Below, in pieces: positions 24,376 through 35,532 of a stretch of DNA of 64,000 bases. This DNA is from Incurvaria masculella (taxonomy: Eukaryota; Arthropoda; Insecta; Lepidoptera; Incurvariidae). Where the stretch lies: positions 8,194,001-8,258,000 of the forward strand of contig OX335665.1 of NCBI GenBank assembly GCA_946894095.1, in the 5' to 3' direction. Positions within the stretch are counted from its first letter, which is position 1, and each line of letters opens with the position of its first letter. Under the pieces are notes generated by a model, which was not told where the DNA came from, searched no databases, and was given only the letters and a program-made list of their open reading frames with translations. Both the position numbers and the translations under genes were made by a program.

Positions 24376-24492
24376 ACATTTTGATGCAAATCTTTAGAGG
24401 CTTATACCTATCATGGATATAAGATAAGTTATCCGAACAATTAAAACGTACAGATGTAGCTCTTAGTTCATTTATGTAATGTGACAAATTCA

Positions 24493-24778
24493 GAGTGGTA
24501 AGTCTGAGTTCTCACCTAAATTGGCGTTTACGGCAAACCGATCGACTGGCGTTTTCTCCAAACTCCATACAAGTTTTTATTAGGTATTCTGTGGTTTTAC
24601 TTCTTCAAGCTGTCAAAGTCAAACGCGGACTTCCGATTTGTATGAAAACGCGGAGTGGACGTAAACGGCACCACAGAATATCTAGTAAAAACTTGTATGG
24701 AGTTTGACGTTTTTACGGAACTTCGAAGTAACGTATACGCCAATTTACTTGAGAACTGAGACTACCGGCTCTGACATC
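24493..24778. mobile_element. Long-TIR MITE, family D copy 1
   Basis: Left arm GAGTTCTCACCTAAATTGGCG with CAAACCGATCGACTGGCGTT, right arm ending in GAGAACTGAGACTACCGGC. Related copies at 29693-30048, 31416-31796 and 43396-43748. This copy is shortened in the middle. Confidence 0.7.
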
Positions 24779-24929
24779 TTTTGTGGCAGTCGCCGTGCCA
24801 AATTGTGCCTTGGCCAATGGACAAAGAATGCATTTTTTAAAATTTTTTAATCTTAGATTTCGTTTGACAGCGCTACCTATAAGTACACAAGATAAAAAAA
24901 ATATGACGATGAGAAAATTATCGAGAAAA

Positions 24930-25018
24930 TCGTTGGTTGCTTGTCTGGATATCTCAGCGGTTAAAGAAATTTATCCTAAGGTCGCAGGTTCGAATCTTGT
25001 TGCAGAAGAATGTCATGA
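24930..25018 (+). mobile_element. tRNA-like SINE head, cut by a MITE
   Basis: TATCTCAGCGGTT (A-box-like) and GGTTCGAATCTTG (B-box-like) lie 40 bases apart as in tRNA-derived SINEs. The element is interrupted at 25019 by MITE family G. Related sequence follows the hairpin at 44325-44390. Confidence 0.55.
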
Positions 25019-25261
25019 CGGGATCCATTCAGGGCAAGAGTGAGTTCGAATTGATCACTAAATATCAACTCACTTTTTAAACTAGTTAATGTTTCTACAC
25101 TTCTTGAATATCATTACAGTTAGGTAAAAATCTGGTCTGTCCTGTAAATACGTTAGAAGTATCAATAACGGCTCCGGTATTTAAATAATAATATATTTCT
25201 CGGCTATTTTTAGGTTAACTCACTCCCGAACTCGAACTCACTCTTGCCCTGAATGGACCCC
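25019..25261. mobile_element. MITE family G, copy 2
   Basis: GGATCCATTCAGGGCAAGAG at the left, CTCTTGCCCTGAATGGACCC at the right: 17-18 bp matching outer TIRs, then AGTTCGA on both sides. Inserted into the SINE head ending at 25018. Confidence 0.75.
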
Positions 25262-25424
25262 TTTTTCCTGATTATCTTAAACAATCAATATAGATGTCAT
25301 AACTCAAATTAAACAGTTGACTTCCTAAGAAATAGATAAGAAGCCACTAAGCCATTGTTATCAACAGCTGGTATAGATACGTGGTTTTATGCTGTTTTTT
25401 TTTGTATCCTGTTATGTTTCATGT

Positions 25425-25600
25425 ATGCAAATGGACATGGATGGATAAACATTTACCTACTGTCATGATATTATCGCAATTCATGCCAGGACCTTTCCGG
25501 AATTACCCGGCTACTTTAAAGTGGATGGAAAACACGGACAATTTCCGCTTCGTCCATCATTCACCAATGCAATGCTCCCAACCCGTGCGGGATTAACGCT
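25425..25600 (-). mobile_element. SINE body fragment
   Basis: ACATGGATGGATAAACATT, GTGGATGGAAAACACGGACA and CATTCACCAATGCAATG match the SINE body, inverted. It lacks a head and stops where the next MITE begins. Confidence 0.55.
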
Positions 25601-25613
25601 ACCATCTAAGCAG

Positions 25614-25820
25614 CAGGTCTATTCCTGGCATTCAGTAATAATGAATCCTGAGTCTAGAAAACCGCTTTTATAGCGATGCTCAAAGCCAGTTTATCCACGG
25701 AAAACCTTGATTGATTAAAAAAACTATGCTCAAGAAAATCGCTTTGAAAACCGCTACAAAAGCTGTTTTCTAGACTCAGGATTCCTGATTCCTGATTACT
25801 GAATGCCAGGAATAGACCTG
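25614..25820. mobile_element. Fold-back MITE, family E copy 1
   Basis: Perfect 22-bp terminal inverted repeats (25614-25635 and 25799-25820; CTATTCCTGGCATTCAG and its inverse), with further inverted pairing inside (AAAACCGCTTTTATAGCG). Sister copies: 33383-33576 and, degraded, 44870-45025. Confidence 0.8.
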
Positions 25821-26189
25821 CAGTAAGGAAGAGGCCCTATACAGGGAAGTCACCAGGGGGGAGCAGGTAGGGGCAGCTGTCCCCCCTAGAGCTTCATGTG
25901 CCTAAAACTGTACCTAAAATTCAAATTTTTTCCATGCCAAGGCCGAGCCGCGTCTGCCTGCAGTTTTACGTGAAATTCATATTTAATTTAATTTCATATC
26001 TTATCCATTAGGTAAAATATCTACTCTTGGACACGTTAACAATCTGTCGATTCGAGAAGAGCCGACAGATGATTGTGTACAATCGTGTGTGTATGATACC
26101 AATTCATTCGCTCCTTACGACATGCACGAGGAGAAATACAGTGGGACCACTTGTATTATTGTTAAGTTCCGGAACCCCCACGCCTTTCA

Positions 26190-26669
26190 TTAAGGGCCTG
26201 GTACTAGCTAAATCGCAAAGTTAGACGAGGCACCCCAAGTAAACTAACTAAGTCTGACGATTATAAGTGTCATCCTTACAATATATGAATTCTTGTCTAG
26301 GAATCGAATGATTTTCGTTAATGTATGTTTCCTTTTTCTATACAAAATACATTGCGGAAACGGTGTCCATTTCCGAACTTTTTTGACTAAATGTAGAAAT
26401 CTAAAAGCAAATGGAATTTTTTGTTTATGCATATATGCTGTTTTTGCTTATATCTAGAAATCGAATGACTTTCAGATTTCTAATGAGAAAAATCAAGTTT
26501 TTTTATTTTTATTATTATTTAAATAAATGATGGAATAAAAAAATATTAACAATCTATTATCAGTCTGGAGTTCTATTTTGATTTGCTGAAGCGTTTCACT
26601 ACATATTATTACATTTGTTAAAAAGTGCATTTGTATGGCGCGAGTAGTTGGCTAGTCCTAGCGCCTTAA
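26190..26669. mobile_element. TTAA-bounded MITE, family F copy 2
   Basis: Near-identical to 23897-24375 with the same ends; TTAA at 26190-26193 and 26666-26669. Same orientation as copy 1. Confidence 0.75.
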
Positions 26670-27109
26670 TCAAACGCTTTGTTGTCTAATAGTAAGCAAC
26701 TTTTAGACATTCGATAATGGCTGATCTTTTAATCTTCAATAATCTTGGAACACAAATCCCTCTGCCCTATTTAGACAGTTTGTTGACATTACAAGCGCGA
26801 TGTTTATCAAAATATATCAAAACAATGCGTAGTAAGACACGTTTGTTTATTATTTATAAAAAATAAAAGTGTTTGATTTGGGCCGTAATCTTTGAATAAA
26901 TTACGCTCCTCGGTAAAAATACATCCTAGGTCAGATCTCCTAGATCCGTAATCAAACACACGCACAGCAAAAAAAAAGTTTATATGAAGATTTATTTTTT
27001 GCTGTCTTTGGAATCAGATAAGATTACAATTAATATGTATATTTTATCCTTCATAATTCCTAAATCATTTTCAAAGACTATGCCACCAACTATGCCAATC
27101 GGAGTAGAC

Positions 27110-27710
27110 CAGTCCCCACAAATAGCATCCGTTCACTACTAGGCACTCTTTGGAGTAGGAATGACGCCTCTGTCTACGCTTCTCCAGAAGCGGCGTGATT
27201 GTACACAAAACTTATAGTATTAAAACCTAACGTGCAATTGTTTCCCAGTGTTATGTTGCCACTGGAGCAGTGCATCGCTTTAAGGTACTTGCTAACGGTG
27301 ACGCTTGGTTCGGGTTATCTCTTTCCCTAAAATATGTCGAGGGAGGTAATGGCTGTGCCCGGCTTGATGCTCGTGAACGGGTGCTATTTGTGGGGACTGG
27401 CCTGCTCCTATTGGCAACATGTTAGTTGGTGGTGATAGTCTAGGCAAATAAAATGATATTTGTCATGAGCATACGGCATGAATTGATAATTTTTCTAAAT
27501 TCATGTTAACTTCGTTTTTTAGCTTTATTTTTGTTAAAAAAATTGACGAACACTTTTGTAAATTTAGACTAAGTGGACGTTGAAAAAAATAACAGCGAAG
27601 TTTCTTTCCAGTTCTTCTTCGCTGTGTTTTGTTAATGTTAAAATATGACATATCCGAGTGCAGTTTACTGTCTATGGATGATGATAAAACAATTTACGGA
27701 TGTTCGTGCG
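27110..27710. repeat. Interspersed retroelement tail, family M
   Basis: Includes CAGTCCCCACAAATAGCA, AGACTAAGTGGACGTTG, CAGCGAAGTTTCTTTCCAG and ends CTATGGATGATGATAAAAC. An inverted copy is at 46435-46920, and pieces lie near 55360-55640 and 56365-56455. No ORF; probably a LINE 3' region. Confidence 0.55.
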
Positions 27711-28032
27711 GTAAATTCCTCTCTACACAGGCTAAACATTATCATACTAACTTATCTTGTATTCTAGGAAGTTATGACGCCTTTTTCTAGTATACATTGC
27801 CCGTTATCTTGGCGATGTTAACACTGATTCCGATGTGACGAATCGTTTTATGAGCGATTCGTATCCTCAAATAACATCTGTCTGTAATGCTGATTGCGAT
27901 GTGTAGCTGTCTTATGACTTTTCTTGTTACTTGACGCATAAACTTGTTGTTCTAGAAGTCGTTTATTTTGCCCCTTAATAGCAGTGGCGTAGCGAGTCGG
28001 TATAATGCCCTGGCGCGAAAAGGAAATTGACT

Positions 28033-28750
28033 CCCTTCACACTCCATTCCCTTTGCAAAAGTTTTAATATTCCGAGAGGTCACGACATTTTTGGTCACGA
28101 TAAGGTAAATGGCTGAATCTGGGTTCGCAATATGTTAGAGCAACCCTCTGATGCTAAATATGTCGGTCTGCCTGTGCCAACTGGTGCGTTAACTAGATAG
28201 GCTACACAAAATCGATGTTGGTATGTACTTGCTGATGAATTTATTGATTTTCTTGACATATTGATATCTATTCATTGTACAACAATAACGAGTCGTTTCT
28301 TTAATTACATACTTAAATATACCAAGTTATGCGTGTAACCTAAATTTCCTATAACTACGAAATGCAATCAACGGTTTGTTCAATATTGGTATTGCTGAGC
28401 ATGTAAGTGCACTGATCCTTTCATGCTGCGTTATTTGCAGTTATTTACTTTATCATGATATTGTTTTTTAACGATAACTACTTTTTCAGGCGCATTATCT
28501 AGGTAACGCAACCACTTGGCGCTGGCAGACCGACATATTTAGCTTCAGAGGGTTTGTCTCAATCCTCTGGGCGTGTATTCTTGGCATTCAGTCATTGCGG
28601 ATTCAGTAGAGTTAACAGTAATGTCAAACTAAATTCTTCTTCTGTTAACTCTACTGAATCCGCAATGACTGAATGCCAAGAATACACGTCCTGAACCCTG
28701 TTTCAGCCATTTACGTTATCGTTACCATTTTTGGGGTGACTTTCTTATCT
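28033..28750. repeat. Interspersed repeat family C, fold-back, with nested palindrome
   Basis: Left: GGTCACGACATTTTTGGTCACGATAAGG and CCTCTGATGCTAAATATGTC (written in parts); right: inverse forms TTTAGCTTCAGAGGGTT and CAGCCATTTACGTTATCG. Pieces recur at 43310-43400, 43745-44110, 59325-59480, 60280-60410 and at the right edge. A perfect palindrome (28572-28688) has inserted in its right half. Confidence 0.55.
28572..28688. mobile_element. Perfect 47-bp inverted repeat, 23-base loop
   Basis: Arms 28572-28618 and 28642-28688 are exact inverse copies; the arm starts CGTGTATTCTTGGCATTCAG. The outer TATTCNTGGCATTCAG resembles family E, so this may be a very young or minimal relative. It interrupts a family C repeat. 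Confidence 0.85.
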
Positions 28751-29342
28751 AAAATAAAACTTTGACTTTTAGGCAAAGTGACCTCTTTGGTCAATTCGTC
28801 CTGGAGCCGACTGAATTGACAGGAACCAGTTGACTTGCCCTTAAATGTAGTTTTCAATAGTAGGTACTAGTAAAACTAGTGGCCGTTAGGTTTATTTTTA
28901 TACAGAGGACTAGCTACCAGTTGCTTCTAGGAGTAGTTATTTAGAACATTTCATAGAAATTTTGACGTTCCGACCCATCGACATCGACTCTGCCAAAGTG
29001 CCACCACTTTCAACCAGGCTTTTCATTCAATTTCATTTATTTCAATTCATTTTTTTTCAACTTCTGGAAGTCAAACTACACTAAGCCATGTCACAATTTG
29101 ATTGATCTACGGATTCGATCAACTCAGTGAAGAAGAACCCGTAAATGAATTTCACTGGCCTATAAGTTATGATATTTTTTTGTATCTTTCTTTTTCGTCC
29201 ACATTAATGATATAATACACTTATGACTGAATACCTAAATGCTGCTGCCAAACTTAAATTTTTGGTAGAATGGTCTAAGGAAAAGAACTAAGAATTCCTA
29301 TGAAACAACAACTTACAATGTGAACAGTCTTAAAATATAAAT

Positions 29343-29527
29343 TACTTAGGGCCTTTTTCACCTACTTTAACCTAACCTACCTTTTCACCTAGCTTAATCG
29401 TCAAATTTTAAGGAGCTTTCATAGCAGCATGCAATCAATACCAGTACAAGATAATCAACACTTTAGTAATAAAGGCCCTTTAAGTGTCGATTAAAATAAA
29501 TTGGCAGCTGGTGAAAACCAGGCTTAA
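29343..29527. mobile_element. Small MITE, family P copy 1
   Basis: AGGGCCTTTTTCACCTACTT at one end, GGTGAAAACCAGGCTTA at the other. An inverted copy at 36258-36425 shares AGTAATAAAGGCCCTTTAA. Non-coding. Confidence 0.55.
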
Positions 29528-29692
29528 CCGAATATCCTAATAAATATATGTACATCCAGGAGTATCATCTATACTCTATGACTATGGACCCTGGTGCACT
29601 GCACCATCCCGCACCAAAATAGATACGCCACTGTCTAGGAGGGGAAGGGGACCAACAAATTTAGATGCATTCCTATTCTATCATATCCTAAA

Positions 29693-30048
29693 CAGAGCCG
29701 GTAGTCTAAGTTGTCACCTAAATTGGCGTTACGGCAAACCGATCGACTGGCGTTTTAAAATGTATGGAGAAATTGAAGAGCGCGCGCAGCGGGCGTTAAG
29801 CGAACTAACATTTGCGAGTCCGAGCTTGATTTGACAGCTTACTCAACGTTGCCGTAAATAAGTCGACGTTGCCGTTTACGTCCACTCCGCGTTTTCATAC
29901 AAATCGGAAGTCCGCGTTTGACTTTGACAGCTTGAAGAAGTAAAACCACACAATGTCTAGTAAAAACTTATATGGAGTTTGGAGAAAACGCCAGTCGATC
30001 GGTTTGCCGTAAACGCCAATTTAGGTGAGAACTCAGACTGACCACTCA
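29693..30048. mobile_element. Long-TIR MITE, family D copy 2
   Basis: Left end GCCGGTAGTCTAAGTTGTCACC, right end GGTGAGAACTCAGACTGACC (each partly given). The two arms share CAAACCGATCGACTGGCGTTT in inverse orientation and the body includes GCGCGCGCAGCGGGCG. Confidence 0.7.
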
Positions 30049-30639
30049 GCTCGCATTCGTGACGAAATGGACTCATCTAATTCGGAAAGAGAAAGATAGT
30101 GGTGCATAAAAGGGGCGGGAATTTGAACCCATGAACCCATGGAGGCAAATATATGCGCCCGTGAGACTCAAGCCGCTTCGACACGAATTTAAAAATTGTT
30201 AGAAGAAGCAAAATAAATGCACGTTTGAAATATAAACAAATTTTTAATTGTTGGCATTCGTCACATACATCGAGAAAGTTGAGTTTACGATAAAAGTAGT
30301 ATTATAATTACTTTATTAACGAACCATATTGCGCGGCTCTACTCGCGTGAACTACTTGTGCTGTGAACCTGACTATTTATGACATACTTCGTAAAGGATA
30401 GCGTTAGTACGTAGGTATAACCCTAATACCATCAGTAGTATTCAGAGTGGGCAATTTTGGTAGACGCAATACCCGCGAATGGTATGTTTTGCTGGTTCGG
30501 GTCCAGCCTTGCAGTATATTCAAAAGTAGTTCTTTTTACTGGGCTCTTTCTTGAATTAATGTGTCCTTGCTTCACGGTTGATTATACATACATACATGTC
30601 ACGTTCCTTGGAATAAGCGACGTACCTGCTTAGGAGTCG

Positions 30640-31217
30640 TATTCACTACGTATAATATTCACAACGTATAATAGTATTTTTTTCCAAAAAATGAAAACCA
30701 CGCATATCGTATAATATTCACAACGTATAATGTTATACGTTGTGCATGAGTTTAAAAATAAAATCAACTCTTTGCATCATGCAGAACGTATAATAGTACA
30801 ACGTATAATATTCCTAACATTAATTCACAAAAAAAGAAAACCATGCAGAACGTATAATATGCCAAGAAGCACTGCATAAAGCGCCCTAATCACGATACAT
30901 TTAAGGCTGAAATTGCTACGAATCGATATTTGTCGAAGAGTAACAATTTGCTACAACGCTAATTGAGACGGTCGAAAAGTTTAGCGTTTTTGGATTATAT
31001 GATATGCATGGTTTTCTTTTTTTGTTTAATAAAGATCATAATATTATACGTTGTGACTATTATACGTTATGCATGGAGAAATAAGAAATTTTATTTTTTA
31101 AACTTCTTCATGCACTACGTATACAAATATACGATCTGCCGATTATACGTTGTGCCGGGTTTTAAAATTTTGTTAAAATATGACATTATACGATCTGCAT
31201 ATTAGACGTTCTGCCGT
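30640..31217. mobile_element. Unclassified element built of ACGTATAATA motifs
   Basis: About 14 copies of (A)CGTATAATA or its inverse TATTATACG(T) within 580 bases, usually beside a CAC/GTG or TGCAGA flank (ATTCACAACGTATAATA, TGCAGAACGTATAATA). The left half holds mostly forward copies, the right half mostly inverse ones, so the element is a loose fold-back. No ORF and no second copy in the window. Confidence 0.6.
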
Positions 31218-31415
31218 TCCCCCCCTGCTTAGTACGAAAAAGTATATTTACTGAAATATTACATGGTTATATAATTGTTAATTTCCAGAAAATTACCGGT
31301 AATTAATTGACGGAATGGATGGGAAAGGCTCTGGTTTGTCGAGCACGGACAATTTTCTTAGTTTCTTCGAACATATTTCATTAAATGAAGCTATGCAAAC
31401 CAATTCAAGCAATCA

Positions 31416-31796
31416 GAGTGGTCAGACTGAGTTCTCACCTAAACTGAAGTTTACGGAACTTCGAAGTTCCGTCTTAGATTAAAATAATCTTCTTTCTTTA
31501 TTTATTTTTCATCTAAAAGTTCCGTAAAAACGTCAAAATCCATGCAAGTTTTTACTAGATATTCTGTGGTTTTACTTCTTCAAGCTGTCAAAGTCGAACT
31601 CGCACTTCCGATTTGTATGAAAACGGCAACGTCGACATTGAGTAAGCTGTCAAATCAAACTCGGACACGCAAATGTTAGTTCGCTTAACGCCCACTGCGC
31701 GCGCTCTTCAATTTCTCAATACATTTGAAAACGCCAGTCGATCAGTTTGCCGTCAACGCCAAGTTAGGTGACATCTGAGACTACGGGCTCTGTACC
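31416..31796. mobile_element. Long-TIR MITE, family D copy 3
   Basis: CAGACTGAGTTCTCACCTAA at the left, TTAGGTGACATCTGAGACTA at the right, with TTCTTCAAGCTGTCAAAGTC inside. About 60 bases near 31470-31505 are unique to this copy. Confidence 0.65.
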
Positions 31797-32166
31797 CTAC
31801 CTCGTAAGAAAAGAGGTGCACGAAATCTGTTATTTTTAACTATATATAACTATTTATAACTGGCTAAGCCTGCTGTAATTATATCCCCACTTACGGCATG
31901 AGAACGGTCATTCATCCAGAGCCCGACCGCTCCCAGGGTTGATTAACTCCGATTATCGCACGTCGAGGTGACACGAAACTTGTCCCTTAGTCTCCTCTTA
32001 GGACATGCACATTTTCATAGATTTGTGTACTTAAACAGATATATAATATTTTTAATGGAAGACATTGGACAATGCAAACATTTCGAGTAAGATATTCATT
32101 AAAAAAAACATTGTTTACATAATTATAAGCGAACCGACCGGCACAGTCTTCTGGATATTATTCTAC

Positions 32167-32632
32167 TTAAGGTGAGCCTTACCGGCGGGACTAACTCATT
32201 CGCGGGCACGGTACAAAACCGTGCTATTGCGCTCTGGGACCTTCTCTGTTTTAAAGAAAAAGACAGGCTCCGTGATAAGGAGGATGCAACATGTCCGTAA
32301 AGCAGACAATGCGCATAGTGTGTGATTTGGTAAGATTATCGCTAAAAGTAAACCACGACCGCTGTAGTCAAAAATCAAACAAAAACCAACTTGTTTATAA
32401 ATCTTCATGAAAAAAGCTAAGTCTGATGACTAATCTTTTTAAGATGTCTTTATTTTATCGTTGAGTAATCCACCTCCAAAGTTATTGTCTAAAACGCGCG
32501 AAAATTGCCAACTTTCGAACTGCCATTTCGTAATGCCAATGGTCATCAGACATCTAGTTCTATCAAATAAAGCTATTTTGAGTATAATTTTGTATATGGA
32601 GATGGTAGTTGTGAGGGAAGGCCCACCTTGAA
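32167..32632 (+). mobile_element. TTAA-bounded TIR element, family B copy
   Basis: Left TTAAGGTGAGCCTTACCGGC, right GGGAAGGCCCACCTTGAA. Contains GCGGGCACGGTACAAAACCG and GACCGCTGTAGTCAAAAATC shared with the other copies. Some internal bases lost. Confidence 0.65.
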
Positions 32633-32645
32633 TACATCATCTACG

Positions 32646-33061
32646 CGAGCAAGAACGTTTAAAAGGAATGGACGCGAGGTTTTCATAGTTCTTTATCACT
32701 AATGGTTTCAATGGATTTGAAAAGAAATAGAGAAATAGATGAAAATTATATGATTTTTGCAAGAATTTTAGATAAAAAAACGCTACCTTTTCGTAAGTAT
32801 TTATCACTTTCACTTTAACTTTAATGGTTTCAATGGATTTGAAAAGAAGTAGCGATAATAATGGATTTTAACGTTCACAAAATGATAAGAGTGTTTTGTT
32901 ATTCCTTGCACGTTTCAAAGTTCTGTCTTTTATTTAACATCACGGTCATTCGCGCGCATAGTCGACATCACCGCTCGTATGGCGTTTGCCTCTTGAGGCA
33001 AACACTCTGCGACGTAGTAGCCGCGCGAGTCTCTAATCCATTCCTTTTCAACGTTCTTGTC
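32646..33061. mobile_element. MITE with TIR of about 25 bp
   Basis: GCAAGAACGTTTAAAAGGAAT at the left and ATTCCTTTTCAACGTTCTTG at the right are inverse copies with two differences. An internal hairpin GTTTGCCTCTTGAGGCAAAC lies near 32985. A 60-base stretch (AATGGTTTCAATGGATTTGA) is duplicated inside. Only copy seen here. Confidence 0.6.
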
Positions 33062-33382
33062 GATTGCACCATGAACCTCCCGTCAAACTTACTGTAGTAA
33101 TATTCCATCGTGTGTTACACTGAACTTGGTGCGCGGTACGGGCCGCTGTTTGCACTGCTGCTTGTGAGGACAATAATATCGGAATGTAATCGATTGGCTA
33201 CGATTATGAGATATAATACTAATTACTTTATCGAAGCGAGCCTGCACTGGCTTTTGTGGCGATTACACCCTCGCCCGTGTCGGTGCAGTGGCATGCCGTT
33301 CAAACAATCTTTGTTGTTAAATTTAAACGTATATCGATGGTTTGTACCATCGATATACGTCCAAATTTAAAAAGCACAGCAC

Positions 33383-33576
33383 GCCTATTCCTGGAATTCC
33401 GAAAACTGCTCTTATAGCGGTTTTCAAAGCTATTTTATTGACGAAAATATTCTGGGAAATCGTTTTTCTAATTAATCAAGGTTTTCTGTCGAAAATTTCA
33501 CTTTGAAAACCGCTATAAAAGCGATTTTCTAGATTCAGGATTCCTGATTCCTGATTACAGAATTCCAGGAATAGGC
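33383..33576. mobile_element. Fold-back MITE, family E copy 2
   Basis: Ends CCTATTCCTGGAATTC and GAATTCCAGGAATAGG are perfect 16-bp inverse copies. Internal GCTCTTATAGCGGTTTTCAA pairs with its inverse. Just left of it, ACGTATATCGATGG and its inverse (33328-33361) form another small perfect hairpin. Confidence 0.75.
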
Positions 33577-33589
33577 CTGCTGTAAAGTC

Positions 33590-33927
33590 TTCAGCCTCGT
33601 CAGCCCAGTGGTGCGACGCCTTGCGATTGAATAAGCTGGGTGAAGCATCTCTGAGCGCGGTTGGGTTCTGGTTGGGTGACCATTTCCAACCGTTGAGGCT
33701 TGCCGTAGTTCAGATTCCACGTAAATCGTTACGGTTAATCCCGCCGGATTGTTTATGATTATTAATGATGGTCGATGCGGCGATGAAAATTATCCGTGTT
33801 TTCCACCCAGTCTATGCAGCCGAGTAATATAAGGAATGTCCTGGCATGGCACCTAGTTCCCATGTGGTGTGGTAGGCTAATATATGACGTTCAGTTTGGT
33901 ATAAACCATCCATGTCCAGTTACATAA
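33590..33927 (+). mobile_element. SINE with tRNA-like A box and 5S rRNA-like head
   Basis: Head: TCAGCCCAGTGGTGCGA (A-box-like), then 33632-33681 with GAGCGCGGTTGGGTTCTGG and TTGGGTGACC, resembling the 3' part of 5S rRNA that includes the internal control region. The body (ATCCATGTCCAGTTAC end) is shared with the tRNA-headed copies at 37050-37456 and 58090-58498. Confidence 0.65.
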
Positions 33928-34019
33928 AAGAGGACAAAGAAGAATTTGTCGAATTACCGATTTTTTATTTTACCTACGTGTGCTGCGAGAAAGTTCCCTA
34001 TAGGTTTTGAGTCTCAAAA

Positions 34020-34135
34020 ACCAAGACCGATAGACATACGGATGGACGGACAGATGGACGAACAGATAGATACAGAGTTAGATAGACATACGGACAGAAA
34101 AAAAAACGGACGGTGAGACAGACACACAGTTTTTA
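34020..34135. repeat. Degenerate GGAC/GATA-rich simple repeat
   Basis: GACGGACAGATGGACGAACAG and similar units abut the MINE-2-like element at 34190. Probably a decayed microsatellite from another such copy. Confidence 0.5.
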
Positions 34136-34189
34136 GGGTTCTGTTATAACAAATAGGTAAAATTATAAAAGAATAAAAATTAAATATAC

Positions 34190-34467
34190 AAAAAACCGGC
34201 CAAGTACGAGTCGGACTCGCACACGAAGGGTTCCGTACCATCAACACCAAACAATCACGTTTTTTGTATGGGGACCCCCTTTACCTATTTGTTTTTATAG
34301 CGGCAAAATAAATACACACTCTGTGAAAATTTCAGCTGCCTACCTATTACGGTTCTTGAGATACAGCCCTGTGACAGACGGACGGACGGACGGACGGACG
34401 TACGGACGGACAGCGGGGCTTGGTAATAGGGTTCCGTTTTCACCCTTTGGGTACGGAACCCTAAAAA
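34190..34467 (-). mobile_element. MINE-2-like MITE, full length
   Basis: From AAAAACCGGCCAAGTACGAG to GGGTACGGAACCCTAAAAA, with a (GACG)n run near 34377-34405. This fits the MINE-2 description known from Lepidoptera: AGGGTTCCGTA terminal motif, inverse TACGGAACCCT and a hitchhiking (GTCY)n. A partial second copy, opposite in orientation, follows at 34468-34538. Confidence 0.75.
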
Positions 34468-34539
34468 CGTGTTTTTTTTTGTGGTAAATCTTGTACCATG
34501 GTACGGAACCCTTCGTGTGAGAGTCCCACTCGCACTTGT

Positions 34540-34860
34540 TTTATGTAACTGGGCATGGATGGCTGCTACCGAACTGACAGTCAGATGTTAGCCTAACACA
34601 CCACATGGCCACTAGGTGCCATGCCAATTGCTCGGCTGCCTTACATTGCTCGGCTACATTGAACTGGATGGAAAACACGGACAATTTCCATTGCCGCTTT
34701 GACCATCGTTCATTCAATGGACCGACTGTTTTACGTGGAATCCGAACCACGGCCAGCCTCAACCGTTGAAAATGGTCACCCATCCATAACCTAACCGCGC
34801 TCCGTGCTTCCCCAGCTTATCAATTCGCAAGGTCTCGCACACTGAACTACCGAGGCCGGA
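34540..34860 (-). mobile_element. SINE with the best 5S rRNA-like head
   Basis: Inverted copy; body from ACTGGGCATGGATGGCTGC. Read on the minus strand 34820 to 34774 gives GCGCGGTTAGGTTATGGATG then GGTGACC. By eye 23 of the last 27 bases agree with the standard insect 5S sequence recalled from memory. Upstream lies GGCCTCGGTAGTTCAGTGTG, a tRNA-like A-box region. Confidence 0.68.
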
Positions 34861-35532
34861 CAGAGATTTCCCTCATTTCGAGGAATGCAAGCCTCCTTAG
34901 GAACGTTTTATTGGTGTGACGCAACGTGTATGGTGCTGACTGTGAGAATTTAACTATCGGATTGTCGGAAGTTCAAGTGCAATCGTGTTTATGGTTTTAT
35001 TGCTGTGAAGATAAACTAAACGCATCACCCGAGAGCAGCTCTGAAGGATAATGGCTTGATTTTTCTTAAAACAAATCACGCGCAGGTGTACCCATTAGAG
35101 ATGATACATCGTGAAGAATTTGAAGCCACATTGTTTCTGCCAAAGAATTGATTAATATAAGTATATGTACATATATTTTTTTGTAACTGACCATACTGAA
35201 TACACCCAGTGACGTAGCATAGGTCACTAGCACCCGGTGCGGATCCCAAGTTTGCCGCCCTCTTATTTTTGTGATTGATCATAAAATATGCCTGTTTACC
35301 CGCATTTTTTTCCGCCACCTGTGAAATGCCGCCCCCGTCAAAGTGCCGCCCGGTGCAGCCCGCACCCTCCGCCCCCCCAATGCTACGTCACTGAACACAC
35401 CCACCGTCGTATTAGCCCAAAACTAGGAACTAGGTTAGGTTAGCAGGATATTCTGCCTGCAATATCAGGACCAGCGAGCATTGAAGGACTGGAGAAGGAA
35501 GCAATACTCGTTTGAATGGGGCGGCGCAGCCA

